From: Leminorella richardii | GTDB taxonomy: Bacteria; Pseudomonadota; Gammaproteobacteria; Enterobacterales; Enterobacteriaceae | DNA: 64,000 nucleotides | Direction: 5' to 3' | Assembly (NCBI RefSeq): GCF_900478135.1 | Contig: NZ_LS483470.1 | Span: forward strand, 3,061,001 to 3,125,000 | In this document: positions 56,176-63,947 of the stretch, one piece after another | How positions within the stretch are numbered: position 1 is the first letter of the stretch | How the letters are laid out: each line of letters opens with the position of its first letter | The notes under the pieces: model-generated | The model's input: the letters and a program-made list of their open reading frames with translations, nothing else | What the model was told of the DNA's origin: nothing | Database searches by the model: none | Translations under genes and position numbers: made by a program

Positions 56176-57765
56176 ATGAGTCACAGCAAGAAACGCCCCT
56201 CAACGCGCCGCGAATTCTTAACCAAAGGCGCACTTCTGGCGACAGGGAGTCTGGTGGGGCTGGCGATGCCCTCAGCACAGGCGGCGCCGGTTACCGTCAG
56301 CGTGCCGGAAACCGTTAGCGGCGGCCGAACCCGCTTTCACCAAGTCTATGACGTTATCGTGGTCGGCAGCGGCTTTGCAGGGCTTGCCGCCGCGCTGGAG
56401 GCCAAAAGTCACGGCCTCGATGTGTTAGTCATTGAGAAAATGGCGGTTTACGGCGGTAACTCCACCATAAACGGCGGCGCGTTTGCTGTGGCTGGCTCTC
56501 CGCTGCAAAAAGAAGCGGGGATCGAAGACTCCCCCGAGCTGATGTACAAGGACATGCTAAAGGCCGGACGCGGCCTAAATCATCACGACATTCTTCAGGT
56601 GCTGGTCAATGGCACTCAGGAAGCCTACGAGTTCACCATCAAGCACGGCGTTCGCTATAAGCCGTTTGTTCAGCACTTCGGCGGGCACTCTGTTCCCCGC
56701 ACGCTGCAAACCGTTGAAAGCTCCGGCGCAGGCATTGTGATGCCGCTGCGCAACTCCGCCCAAAAGCTCGGGGTGATCTTTAAGAACCGCTGTAAGTTCG
56801 ACGCCTTTATTCAGGACGATAAGCGGCGAGTGATTGGCATTCAAGCAAAAGACGACTACCGTTTTCCCGATGAAAACAGCGGCTCAGTCAGAAACTACGG
56901 TGCCCGCTACGGCGTCATCATGTGTAACGGCGGTTTCGGTAACGACCTGCGTTTTCGTCAGATCCAAGACCCGCAGCTGGTCAGCGATATCGACACTACC
57001 AACCATCCCGGCGCTACCGCAGAAGGCCTGCTCGCTATGCTGGGGATAGGTGCTACACCGGTTCAGCTGGATTTAATTCAGCTTGGCCCTTGGTCATCGC
57101 CTGATGAAAAAGGCTTTGGCAACGTGTCGCAGTTCAACACTATCGCCGGCTACCCCATGGGCATTATGGTGGACGTTCGCACCGGCAAGCGCTTTACCAA
57201 CGAACTGGCTGACCGTAAAGCCCGTGAAGATGCCATTCTGGCTCAGCGGGACGCCGACGGAAAACCGGTTTACCCCGTTTGCTTTACCAACCTTGAAGGC
57301 GCCAAGCAGGCGCAAAGCCTACCCGCCGCGCTTAAGTACAACGTGGCCTGGCAGTTCAACACGCTAAAAGAGCTGGCTGACCACTTTTCCATTCCCTATG
57401 ACGGTCTGCAAAAAGAGGTGGACGCCTACAACCTAGCGGTCAAAAACGGCGGAGGTGACCCTCTGGGTAAAGACGTCAGCCGCGCGATTTCTCTGGCTGA
57501 AGGGCCCTACGTCGCGGTTCGCGTCTGGCCTAAGGTTCACTACACCATGGGTGGTGTACAAATCAACGCCAGCGGGCAGGTGCTTAACGCTCTGAACGGC
57601 GAGCCGATTGCCGGGCTTTACGCCGCCGGAGAAGTCACCGGTGGCCCACACGGTGCTAGCCGACTAGGCAGCTGCGCCATCGCCGACGGACTGGTGCTGG
57701 GCCGAGTTGCAGGCGCTCACGCTGCGACCCAAACCGCAACGCCTCTGTTTGACCTTAACGCCTGA
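56176..57765 (+). CDS. Tat-exported flavoprotein reductase, fumarate/urocanate reductase family
   Basis: 529 residues. A Tat signal (STRREFLTKG, twin Arg at 11-12) means it folds with FAD before export. The FAD-binding motif is VIVVGSGFAGLAAALEA (about 60-76). By eye against Shewanella flavocytochrome c3, the proton-donor Arg is Arg347 (NELADRKARED), the substrate His is His455 (VHYTMGG) and the second Arg is Arg496 (GASRLGSC). The His of the QAHPT loop in fumarate reductases is Gly304 (QLGPW), which argues against fumarate. The tetraheme domain of flavocytochrome c and the FMN-binding domain of UrdA are absent, so the next gene should deliver electrons. Nine bases after the lyase-like gene. 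Likely substrate: an aryl- or imidazolyl-acrylate-type enoate. Confidence 0.88.
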   Translation: MSHSKKRPSTRREFLTKGALLATGSLVGLAMPSAQAAPVTVSVPETVSGGRTRFHQVYDVIVVGSGFAGLAAALEAKSHGLDVLVIEKMAVYGGNSTINGGAFAVAGSPLQKEAGIEDSPELMYKDMLKAGRGLNHHDILQVLVNGTQEAYEFTIKHGVRYKPFVQHFGGHSVPRTLQTVESSGAGIVMPLRNSAQKLGVIFKNRCKFDAFIQDDKRRVIGIQAKDDYRFPDENSGSVRNYGARYGVIMCNGGFGNDLRFRQIQDPQLVSDIDTTNHPGATAEGLLAMLGIGATPVQLDLIQLGPWSSPDEKGFGNVSQFNTIAGYPMGIMVDVRTGKRFTNELADRKAREDAILAQRDADGKPVYPVCFTNLEGAKQAQSLPAALKYNVAWQFNTLKELADHFSIPYDGLQKEVDAYNLAVKNGGGDPLGKDVSRAISLAEGPYVAVRVWPKVHYTMGGVQINASGQVLNALNGEPIAGLYAAGEVTGGPHGASRLGSCAIADGLVLGRVAGAHAATQTATPLFDLNA

Positions 57766-57780
57766 GCCACGGGAGAGATC

Positions 57781-58212
57781 ATGTCTTTGTATCAACGAAT
57801 TACCTTTATTTTGGTCCTCTTGTTTAGCGCCTGTAGCTGGGCGCAGGGCGATAAGGCGTCAGCCAATGACGCCCGCGCCTTTCAGGAAAAGCTCGACAGC
57901 ATGACCATCAAACCATACCACCAGCCGCTGGCAGCCACGGGAAAAGACGCCAGCTGTCAGCTATGCCACGGTGCCAAAACGCCCACAACGCCTGCCAACG
58001 ACAGCAACTGCCTAACCTGCCACGGCAGTTTGGACCAGATTGCTGCCCTGACGGAGCCTAAGTCAAAAGAGGGGCACCCTGAGCCGAACCCGCACAACTC
58101 AATCCACTACGGGAAAGACGTTCCCTGTAGCACTTGCCACAGCGAACATAAGCCGTCCCAGGTCTATTGCAACAGCTGTCACCTGTTCAAGTACCCGAAC
58201 ATGAAACCCTGA
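57781..58212 (+). CDS. Small periplasmic tetraheme cytochrome c
   Basis: 143 residues with a signal peptide ending near residue 21 (CSWA) and four CxxCH heme sites at 59-63 (CQLCH), 77-81 (CLTCH), 116-120 (CSTCH) and 130-134 (CNSCH). Size and spacing resemble the tetraheme domain of Shewanella flavocytochrome c3 and small tetraheme cytochromes. It lies between the flavoprotein (15 bases) and the membrane cytochrome (10 bases), so it most likely carries electrons between them. In effect a flavocytochrome c split into two proteins. Confidence 0.9.
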   Translation: MSLYQRITFILVLLFSACSWAQGDKASANDARAFQEKLDSMTIKPYHQPLAATGKDASCQLCHGAKTPTTPANDSNCLTCHGSLDQIAALTEPKSKEGHPEPNPHNSIHYGKDVPCSTCHSEHKPSQVYCNSCHLFKYPNMKP

Positions 58213-58222
58213 TGAGGATGCG

Positions 58223-59848
58223 ATGAACATGAGATCGATGGGGATATTACTGCGGCGCTCATTCAGACTGCTTATTGCGCTTGGTGCAATGGCATGGCTG
58301 TCGAGCGCACAGGCGGCAGCGCCTGACAATTCGCAGTGCCTTCGCTGTCACGCCGACAGCGATGTTCATGCGGTAACGACACAGAACGCCGGGAAGAAGC
58401 TGTTTATTTCCGATGAAGCCTACCGTGAAGGCGTTCACGCCTCCCTGCCGTGCGTCGCCTGCCATCAAAGCGAAGCCGGCAACGCAGGATTTGACGCGCT
58501 GCCACACAAACAGGTGACAACCGTTGCCAACTCGTGTGAAAGCTGCCACGGCGTAGTCAAGCACGACATCGTCACCGCTTACCAAAAGAGCGTTCATTCA
58601 AAGAACATCCCACAGGATAAGTTCAGCTGTCAGTCTTGCCATGACGCTCACACAGCCCAACCGGCCGTCATTACCCAGCCTGACCGAGCACAGATTGCGT
58701 CAACTAACGCGATGTGTACTGACTGCCACACTCGCGCCGCCGATTTTAAGGCGCTGTCCGGCAAGTCTGTCACCACGCAGGATCTGAGCCACTCGGCCTT
58801 GCCTGCCGCACAGCTACACCTGTCGTCGCTGCGCTGTATTGACTGCCACGCCGCCAGTGGAGACAAAACGCTGCACGCCATTGCGCCAGCAAAAGAGAGC
58901 GTGTCCTGTAGCCAGTGCCACAGTGAATCATCGCTGCTAGCGCAGCGTCAGCGCTTTACGCCACCGGGATTTATGCAGGAAGGAAGTCTGTTAGGTCACG
59001 GTCTGTTTGACGACGCCTCGCTGATCAAAACGCTGGATTCCTTAGGCGGTATCTCCGCAAAGCAACAGACCAGCGTTGCCAGCGCAGGCCTGTTTGTCGA
59101 CAGCTATATGGTCGGTGCCAATGGCAATCCCAGCATCGATCGCGCAGTCTTCTGGGCTGTAGGTATTCTGGCAGCCATGCTGATAGCCCACGGCGCTCTG
59201 CGGTTATTTAGCCAGCGAACAGAACCTAGCGTCGAGTGGCACAAAACCTATCTATATACGCTACCTGTCAGATGCTGGCATCTGCTGAACGCGCTGTGCT
59301 TTATCACGCTGCTGTTCTCCGGCGCCGTGATGCACTTCGCCATCGGCGATCTGGCGTTCTGGGCCGAGTTGCACAACACTTCCGGGCTTATCCTGTGCGG
59401 CGTCTGGCTACTGTTCCTGCTGGTTTGCGTAACGGGCAACGGCCACCACTATCGAGTCCGGTTTAATGGGCTAGCTGGGCGCATCGTTCGTCAGGCGCGC
59501 TACTATCTGATCGGCATTTTCCGCCATGAACCGCATCCGGAAAGCCCTGACGAAAGCGCTAAGTTCAACGTGCTACAGCAGCTGGGCTATATCGGCGTGA
59601 TGTTCCTGCTGGTACCGCTTCTGCTAGTCAGCGGGCTGCTGATGCTGTATCCGGAATATACACCAAATACCCTCTTCGGCCTGCCCGGCAAGCAGATTAT
59701 CGCCTGGACTCACTACGGGCTGGCTGCTGTCACGCTGCTGTTCCTGCTAGTGCATCTCTATCTGTGTACAACGGGCGACAGCCTCGGCGCGCTGGTAAAA
59801 GGAATGATTGACGGCTATCACCGCCACAGGAGCACGAGCCGCAATTAG
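58223..59848 (+). CDS. Heptaheme cytochrome c fused to a cytochrome b561-like membrane domain
   Basis: 541 residues. A signal peptide or anchor (about 12-32) is followed by a periplasmic domain with seven CxxCH sites starting at Cys39, 77, 105, 136, 165, 205 and 229. One helix near 307-325 and four to five more at about 345-520 form a membrane domain with His residues in helices (RCWHLLNALCF, HFAIGDL, LHNTSGLIL, WTHYGLAAV, LVHLYLC) typical of di-heme b561/formate dehydrogenase gamma-type subunits. I infer that it oxidises quinol at the membrane and passes electrons to the tetraheme cytochrome. It replaces the CymA/NrfH type quinol dehydrogenase used by Shewanella. Last gene of the operon, followed by a terminator. 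Confidence 0.88.
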   Translation: MNMRSMGILLRRSFRLLIALGAMAWLSSAQAAAPDNSQCLRCHADSDVHAVTTQNAGKKLFISDEAYREGVHASLPCVACHQSEAGNAGFDALPHKQVTTVANSCESCHGVVKHDIVTAYQKSVHSKNIPQDKFSCQSCHDAHTAQPAVITQPDRAQIASTNAMCTDCHTRAADFKALSGKSVTTQDLSHSALPAAQLHLSSLRCIDCHAASGDKTLHAIAPAKESVSCSQCHSESSLLAQRQRFTPPGFMQEGSLLGHGLFDDASLIKTLDSLGGISAKQQTSVASAGLFVDSYMVGANGNPSIDRAVFWAVGILAAMLIAHGALRLFSQRTEPSVEWHKTYLYTLPVRCWHLLNALCFITLLFSGAVMHFAIGDLAFWAELHNTSGLILCGVWLLFLLVCVTGNGHHYRVRFNGLAGRIVRQARYYLIGIFRHEPHPESPDESAKFNVLQQLGYIGVMFLLVPLLLVSGLLMLYPEYTPNTLFGLPGKQIIAWTHYGLAAVTLLFLLVHLYLCTTGDSLGALVKGMIDGYHRHRSTSRN

Positions 59849-59865
59849 AACAGGTAGCCTTACTC

Positions 59866-59893
59866 AGCCCCTTGAACACCAAGGGGCTTTTTT
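59866..59893 (+). terminator. Intrinsic terminator of the lyase-reductase operon
   Basis: Stem AGCCCCTT (59866-59873) with AAGGGGCT (59881-59888), 7-base loop, followed by a T run, 18 bases after the cytochrome gene. Confidence 0.85.
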
Positions 59894-60040
59894 ATAAAAA
59901 GAAACATCTATTCACATTTTGAAATAAAATTTGAGATAAATCAGTACGCCCCTTTCCCACACATCTTACAGTGCATAATCCGATCCGCGACGTAAGCCAA
60001 TGGTCAATAATAATAACCCACACGGGAAGAGCAATGCGCC

Positions 60041-61498
60041 ATGCGTGAAGCACTGTGCAGTACGCTACATTTGGAAAAAGCCATTGCGGCCTGTATTGAA
60101 GCCGCCCCTGATAATTTTCCTATCGACGGCATTTTTCTCAACTACTACCGCGACGACATTCAGAGCATGCAGTTTCTCGCGCTCGCCACCCGAAAGCGCA
60201 GCCGAGCCAAACTGAACGTGCTGTCGATCCCTGTGCACGTGCTGTCCAAGTTTATCGTAAGGGAAAATTTCACCACTACTATTCTTAACCGACTGTCAGA
60301 TGACCCGCTCACCGAATTTGTTATCAAGCACCACTTCCGTAAGGTGAAGTCTGCTATCGTTATGCGCTTGAAAATGGACGACGTTCGTCTTGGAGCAGTG
60401 ATTTTCTTTAGCTACCGCACTAACGCCTTCAGTACCCCTCATGCAGAGCTGGCTGAGTCACTGCGCGGACCGTTCTCTCTGCTGGCATCTCGAGCGCTTT
60501 CTCAGCTAAAAATTATTAGTGAAGAAACGCTGAGGGCAAACTACACCCATCGCCCTTCAGTGCAGCAAGACAGCCTCCCTCCAGGCATTATCGCCACGCA
60601 AAAAAGTCCAATGGCCTCCTTGTTTACCCGGCTTCCCGGTATAGCTAAAAGTCAGAGGGTCATTATTATTCAGGGAGAAAAAGGTACTGGGAAAACGCTG
60701 CTGGCTCACCACCTTTACCGGCATTCTGATCGGATGCAAAAGCCGCTGGCCGTACTCTATGCCGAAACGCTGACGCTGTTTATTCACCAAAAAGATCTGC
60801 CGCCGAATAGCCACACACTCACGCCACAGGCACTCACTGATGGAACGCTGTTTACTCTTGCTGGAAATGGCACACTGCTGATTGAAAACGCAGAAAGCCT
60901 GCCGGAAGCGCTGTTCTATGAGCTGATGAAAAGTATTCGTATTCATAAAGAGAAGGGCTGGGACAGCAGCGTTACGATCACCCGAACGCTGCCAGAACGC
61001 CGTCGGATTGACCCCGAAGCGCTACTGGGGTGTGAACACTGCGGTGGCCTTTATTGCTTTTCTGTCACGCTGTTACCCCTCAGGCAGCGACGGGAAGATA
61101 TACCCGAGCTGGTTACCTACTACCTTCTCCAGCTCAGTCAAAGTAGCCAGCACAGGCCACCGCTGCTGTCCGTTCGCTTTCAGCAGTCGCTGCTGCATCA
61201 CGACTGGCCGGGAAACGTAACTGAGCTTATCGCCCGATTGGAAAAAGCGCTGCTCACCGGCAGCGCTGACGTACTGGACGTAAAGCCTCAAGAGTATGAT
61301 TTAAAGGATGACAGCGGGTTAAGCGTGGTTTTACCGCTGGATGAGGTGGTCAGGCGCCACATTATTGGCACGCTAAGGCAAACAAACGGCAAGATATCCG
61401 GCGAAGGAGGTGCAGCAGAAATGCTACAAGTCAACAGCAATACGCTGTACAGCAAAATGAAAAAGCTGGGTATCACCCGCGAGACATACACACAGTAG
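60041..61498 (+). CDS. Fis-type regulator with degenerate AAA+ domain
   Basis: 485 residues. The N-terminal part (about 1-165) looks like a GAF-type sensor without an identifiable ligand. The centre resembles a sigma-54 activator ATPase: Walker A QGEKGTGKT (211-219), arginine-finger region LPLRQRREDIPEL (346-358) and DWPGNVTEL (388-396). The sigma-54-contact loop GAFTGA is missing and Walker B reads GTLLIENAE (277-285) instead of the usual GTLFLDEIGE, so ATP hydrolysis and sigma-54 remodelling are doubtful. A Fis-type helix-turn-helix closes the protein (about 440-482). It probably acts with sigma-70, in the manner of TyrR, on the adjacent operon. It stands behind a terminator with about 150 bases of its own upstream DNA. 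Confidence 0.8.
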   Translation: MREALCSTLHLEKAIAACIEAAPDNFPIDGIFLNYYRDDIQSMQFLALATRKRSRAKLNVLSIPVHVLSKFIVRENFTTTILNRLSDDPLTEFVIKHHFRKVKSAIVMRLKMDDVRLGAVIFFSYRTNAFSTPHAELAESLRGPFSLLASRALSQLKIISEETLRANYTHRPSVQQDSLPPGIIATQKSPMASLFTRLPGIAKSQRVIIIQGEKGTGKTLLAHHLYRHSDRMQKPLAVLYAETLTLFIHQKDLPPNSHTLTPQALTDGTLFTLAGNGTLLIENAESLPEALFYELMKSIRIHKEKGWDSSVTITRTLPERRRIDPEALLGCEHCGGLYCFSVTLLPLRQRREDIPELVTYYLLQLSQSSQHRPPLLSVRFQQSLLHHDWPGNVTELIARLEKALLTGSADVLDVKPQEYDLKDDSGLSVVLPLDEVVRRHIIGTLRQTNGKISGEGGAAEMLQVNSNTLYSKMKKLGITRETYTQ

Positions 61499-61533
61499 CG
61501 TCAACGCAGGTAAATACTCATCGTCGATAGCGA

Positions 61534-61797
61534 CTATCGGCTGTTAAACAGCAGCTGACCGTCCAGTTCCTGCTGAGCCTGTTCGAACAGGCGGTACAGA
61601 GGAAGAAAATCCATAGCCTTCGGGTCAAAGTGGGTAAACACGATCTGAACCGGCAGGCGGATCCCTACCGTTAACGCGTCCCACAGCGCGTCTAAATTAT
61701 TGCCAAACCAGTCCGGCAGCAGGAAGCTATCGATAAACTGTAGGTAAAAATCCGGCATTGACTGTATTTTATTAAAGTCAAAAACAACGCTTCTCAT
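61534..61797 (-). CDS. Barstar-family ribonuclease inhibitor
   Basis: 87 residues of the barstar family (the Escherichia relative is YhcO). The opening MRSVVFDFNKIQSMPDFYLQ and LPDWFGNNLDALWDAL match the helix that plugs the barnase active site. Its ATG overlaps the stop of the upstream RNase gene (TAATG), a coupling expected for a toxin and its cytoplasmic protector. Confidence 0.88.
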   Translation of the reverse strand: MRSVVFDFNKIQSMPDFYLQFIDSFLLPDWFGNNLDALWDALTVGIRLPVQIVFTHFDPKAMDFLPLYRLFEQAQQELDGQLLFNSR

Positions 61798-62294
61798 TAT
61801 CTGCTTACCTCCGTGAAACGTTGATAATGGTCGTGAGTAACATAAATCAGACCATCATTTGAATATAGCAATCTTTCAGCGCCCCGATGCCCGCAGCGGT
61901 AGTTAATATCCGCCTCGAACCACTGCCGCCCTTTTGACTGAGGTAGACGCTTTTCCCGGTTGGAAAAGCGATCGCCGCCAATGGCCTTCCCCGGCAGGGT
62001 AGAGCAAAGATTGCCGTCGCGTGCATCCCAGCCTTGCGAACGGGCTTGACTCTTGGTGATGTAATAGTCCGGCAGGCGACCGTGCTGTCGCATATAGTCC
62101 ACAACAACCTTTTGCTGCGTTAGCCGATCTATACTCTGTTCAGCCGATGCGGGTAAAGAAGAAACATCCCTTGGCGCTGACGTCGATACTGTCGTCGGCG
62201 TACCGTCACTGTTGTTATAGCCAAAGTGAAAAGCCAGCCCGCCAACAATCAGCAGTAAAAAAACGATCGATAGCCATTGTGAATGTTTTTTCAT
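61797..62294 (-). CDS. Secreted barnase-like ribonuclease
   Basis: 165 residues. A signal peptide or anchor (about 8-27) precedes a linker and a microbial RNase domain. The catalytic parts align well with Bacillus barnase: WFEADINY with the general-base Glu, GHRGAERLLYS with the substrate Arg residues, and THDHYQRF with the general-acid His. Two Cys residues (GNLCSTL and NYRCGHR) could form a disulfide absent from barnase. The role may be nutrient RNA degradation or competition. Adjacent barstar supports the assignment. Confidence 0.88.
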   Translation of the reverse strand: MKKHSQWLSIVFLLLIVGGLAFHFGYNNSDGTPTTVSTSAPRDVSSLPASAEQSIDRLTQQKVVVDYMRQHGRLPDYYITKSQARSQGWDARDGNLCSTLPGKAIGGDRFSNREKRLPQSKGRQWFEADINYRCGHRGAERLLYSNDGLIYVTHDHYQRFTEVSR

Positions 62295-62411
62295 AACTCA
62301 ACGCAGTGTGGATAAATACTCGTCTCTGCACATTTCTATTACACCTGTGCCCTATTTACTCTTTAAGCAACGCCAGGCGTAGCTTTTAATCATAAAAATA
62401 TGACATAGGTT

Positions 62412-63293
62412 TCATTTCGTCAGCCTATTTTCGCTTTCTTTACGTTGGTGAAAGAATTTTAATTCGGCAACAATGGTAAAAGTAATCACTACCAGCAGCC
62501 CCCACGAGCTTATTTTCCCTAAGTGAACCAGCTCCCAGCTCTCCGCCTGATTCGGGTACTGCCAGCCGCCAAACAGTGTGCTGATGTTTTCCGCAATCCA
62601 GATAAAAAAGCCGATCAGTAAAAACGCCAGCGGAAGCGGCATCCAAAACTCCCTCATCATTGGCCGGAAGTAAACCCGAGTGCGCCAAAACGCAGCCACT
62701 AGCAGCAGTGTCAGCGGCCAGCGATAGTCGCCGATAAAGTGGTGAGTAAAAAAGTTTAGATAGATTGCCAGCGCCAACGCGGCGGCCAGCCAGTGAGCAG
62801 GATACCCAGTCAACCGCAGCGACAGATGCCGCCATGACTGCATCATATAGCTGGCAACGGCGGCGTACATAAATCCGCTATACAGGGGAACGCCCATCAC
62901 CTTGGTGTAGGCAAATTCAGGATAGGCCCACGATCCTATCGCCGGAGAAGTTTTAAAAATCTCCAGTACCAGCCCCAGCAGGTGGAACAGTGAAACCGCC
63001 GCCAGCTCCCTTTTCGTCTCTAGCCCGCAGTAAACCATGGCAAACTGCACTGCCAGCGCCACGACCAAAATAAAGTCATAGCGGGGGATCCCGCCCATTG
63101 GCAAAATCTTGGACAGCCCCAGCGTAATGAAAAAAGAGACGGCAAACGCGCAGCTGAGCGCCTCTTTTACGCCAAAGCTCCAGAATTCCATCAGAGGCAG
63201 TGGCAGGCGGCGCATCCAGCTGGGCAAATACCACGGATAGCGGTAGCCACTCAGGCTTTCAATGCTATAGGTCGCGATAGCGGACATAGTCAA
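62412..63293 (-). CDS. DUF817 integral membrane protein
   Basis: 293 residues with about eight membrane helices. It matches the DUF817 family, found in diverse bacteria and without known function: opening LMEFWSFGVKEALSCAFA, then ETKRELAAVSLFHLLGLVLE, FKTSPAIGSWAYPE and GFMYAAVASYMMQSWR. Several His and acidic residues lie in or near helices. Gene context gives no clue; probably monocistronic. Confidence 0.85.
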   Translation of the reverse strand: MTMSAIATYSIESLSGYRYPWYLPSWMRRLPLPLMEFWSFGVKEALSCAFAVSFFITLGLSKILPMGGIPRYDFILVVALAVQFAMVYCGLETKRELAAVSLFHLLGLVLEIFKTSPAIGSWAYPEFAYTKVMGVPLYSGFMYAAVASYMMQSWRHLSLRLTGYPAHWLAAALALAIYLNFFTHHFIGDYRWPLTLLLVAAFWRTRVYFRPMMREFWMPLPLAFLLIGFFIWIAENISTLFGGWQYPNQAESWELVHLGKISSWGLLVVITFTIVAELKFFHQRKESENRLTK

Positions 63294-63372
63294 CTTCCTG
63301 TCAGTAAAATATGCATACTGGGAAGCGTACTTGACCTATGTGTGAAGTGAGTGAAGCAATGGTGAAGTAGTA

Positions 63373-63404
63373 AAAAAATTGGCCACCCGCAGAGTGCAGG
63401 TGGC
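63373..63404 (-). terminator. Intrinsic terminator of the DUF1993 gene
   Basis: A 10-bp stem with one mismatch (63382-63391 with 63395-63404), 3-base loop, followed on the minus strand by CAA and seven T. It lies ten bases after the DUF1993 stop. Confidence 0.8.
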
Positions 63405-63413
63405 TAGCAGCAG

Positions 63414-63914
63414 TTAGATCTTGCCCAGATAGTCCCGCTTGCCGACGGCTACGCCGTTGTTACGCAGGATGTTGTAGGCGGTCGTGATGTGAAAATAGAT
63501 GTTTGGCAGAGCGTGCTGAAGCAGGAAAACGTCACCGCGCATGGGTTCGTCATACCACGGCAGCTTTATTTCACGAGACTCGCTATCAGTGAAGTCCTTC
63601 TCTTCCAGCGTTTTGATATAGCTAATGGTGTTGGCTATGCGCGCTTTAAGCTGGGCAAACGTCGTTTCACTGTCTTCATAAATCGGCGGCTCTAGCCCGG
63701 CTAAGCGGGCAGCGCAGCTTTTCGTCATGTCGCTCACCAGCTGAATCTGACGCACCAGAGGAAACATATCCGGAGCCAGACGGGAATTAAGCAGCACCTG
63801 CTCTTCAATACGTCGCTCTTTGCAAAAGGCCGACGCGATGCTCAGCAGGAAATCAAGGTTGTTCAGCACGCGAATGGTGCTTTGCGTCGCCAGTTGGTAA
63901 TAGGACAGGCTCAT
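63414..63914 (-). CDS. DUF1993 family protein
   Basis: 166 residues, helical. Resembles DUF1993 proteins, which have a DinB-like four-helix bundle: LATQSTIRVLNNLDFLLSIA, NSRLAPDMFPLVRQIQLVSD, LKARIANTISYIKTL and LPWYDEPMRGDVFLLQHALP, then NIYFHITTAYNILRNNGV. The conserved His near the end (YFHITTAY) is typical. Function unknown. A GGAG ribosome site precedes the ATG. Confidence 0.88.
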   Translation of the reverse strand: MSLSYYQLATQSTIRVLNNLDFLLSIASAFCKERRIEEQVLLNSRLAPDMFPLVRQIQLVSDMTKSCAARLAGLEPPIYEDSETTFAQLKARIANTISYIKTLEEKDFTDSESREIKLPWYDEPMRGDVFLLQHALPNIYFHITTAYNILRNNGVAVGKRDYLGKI

Positions 63915-63947
63915 TTTTTACTCCTGAAAGTTAAACTACCCGTGCGC

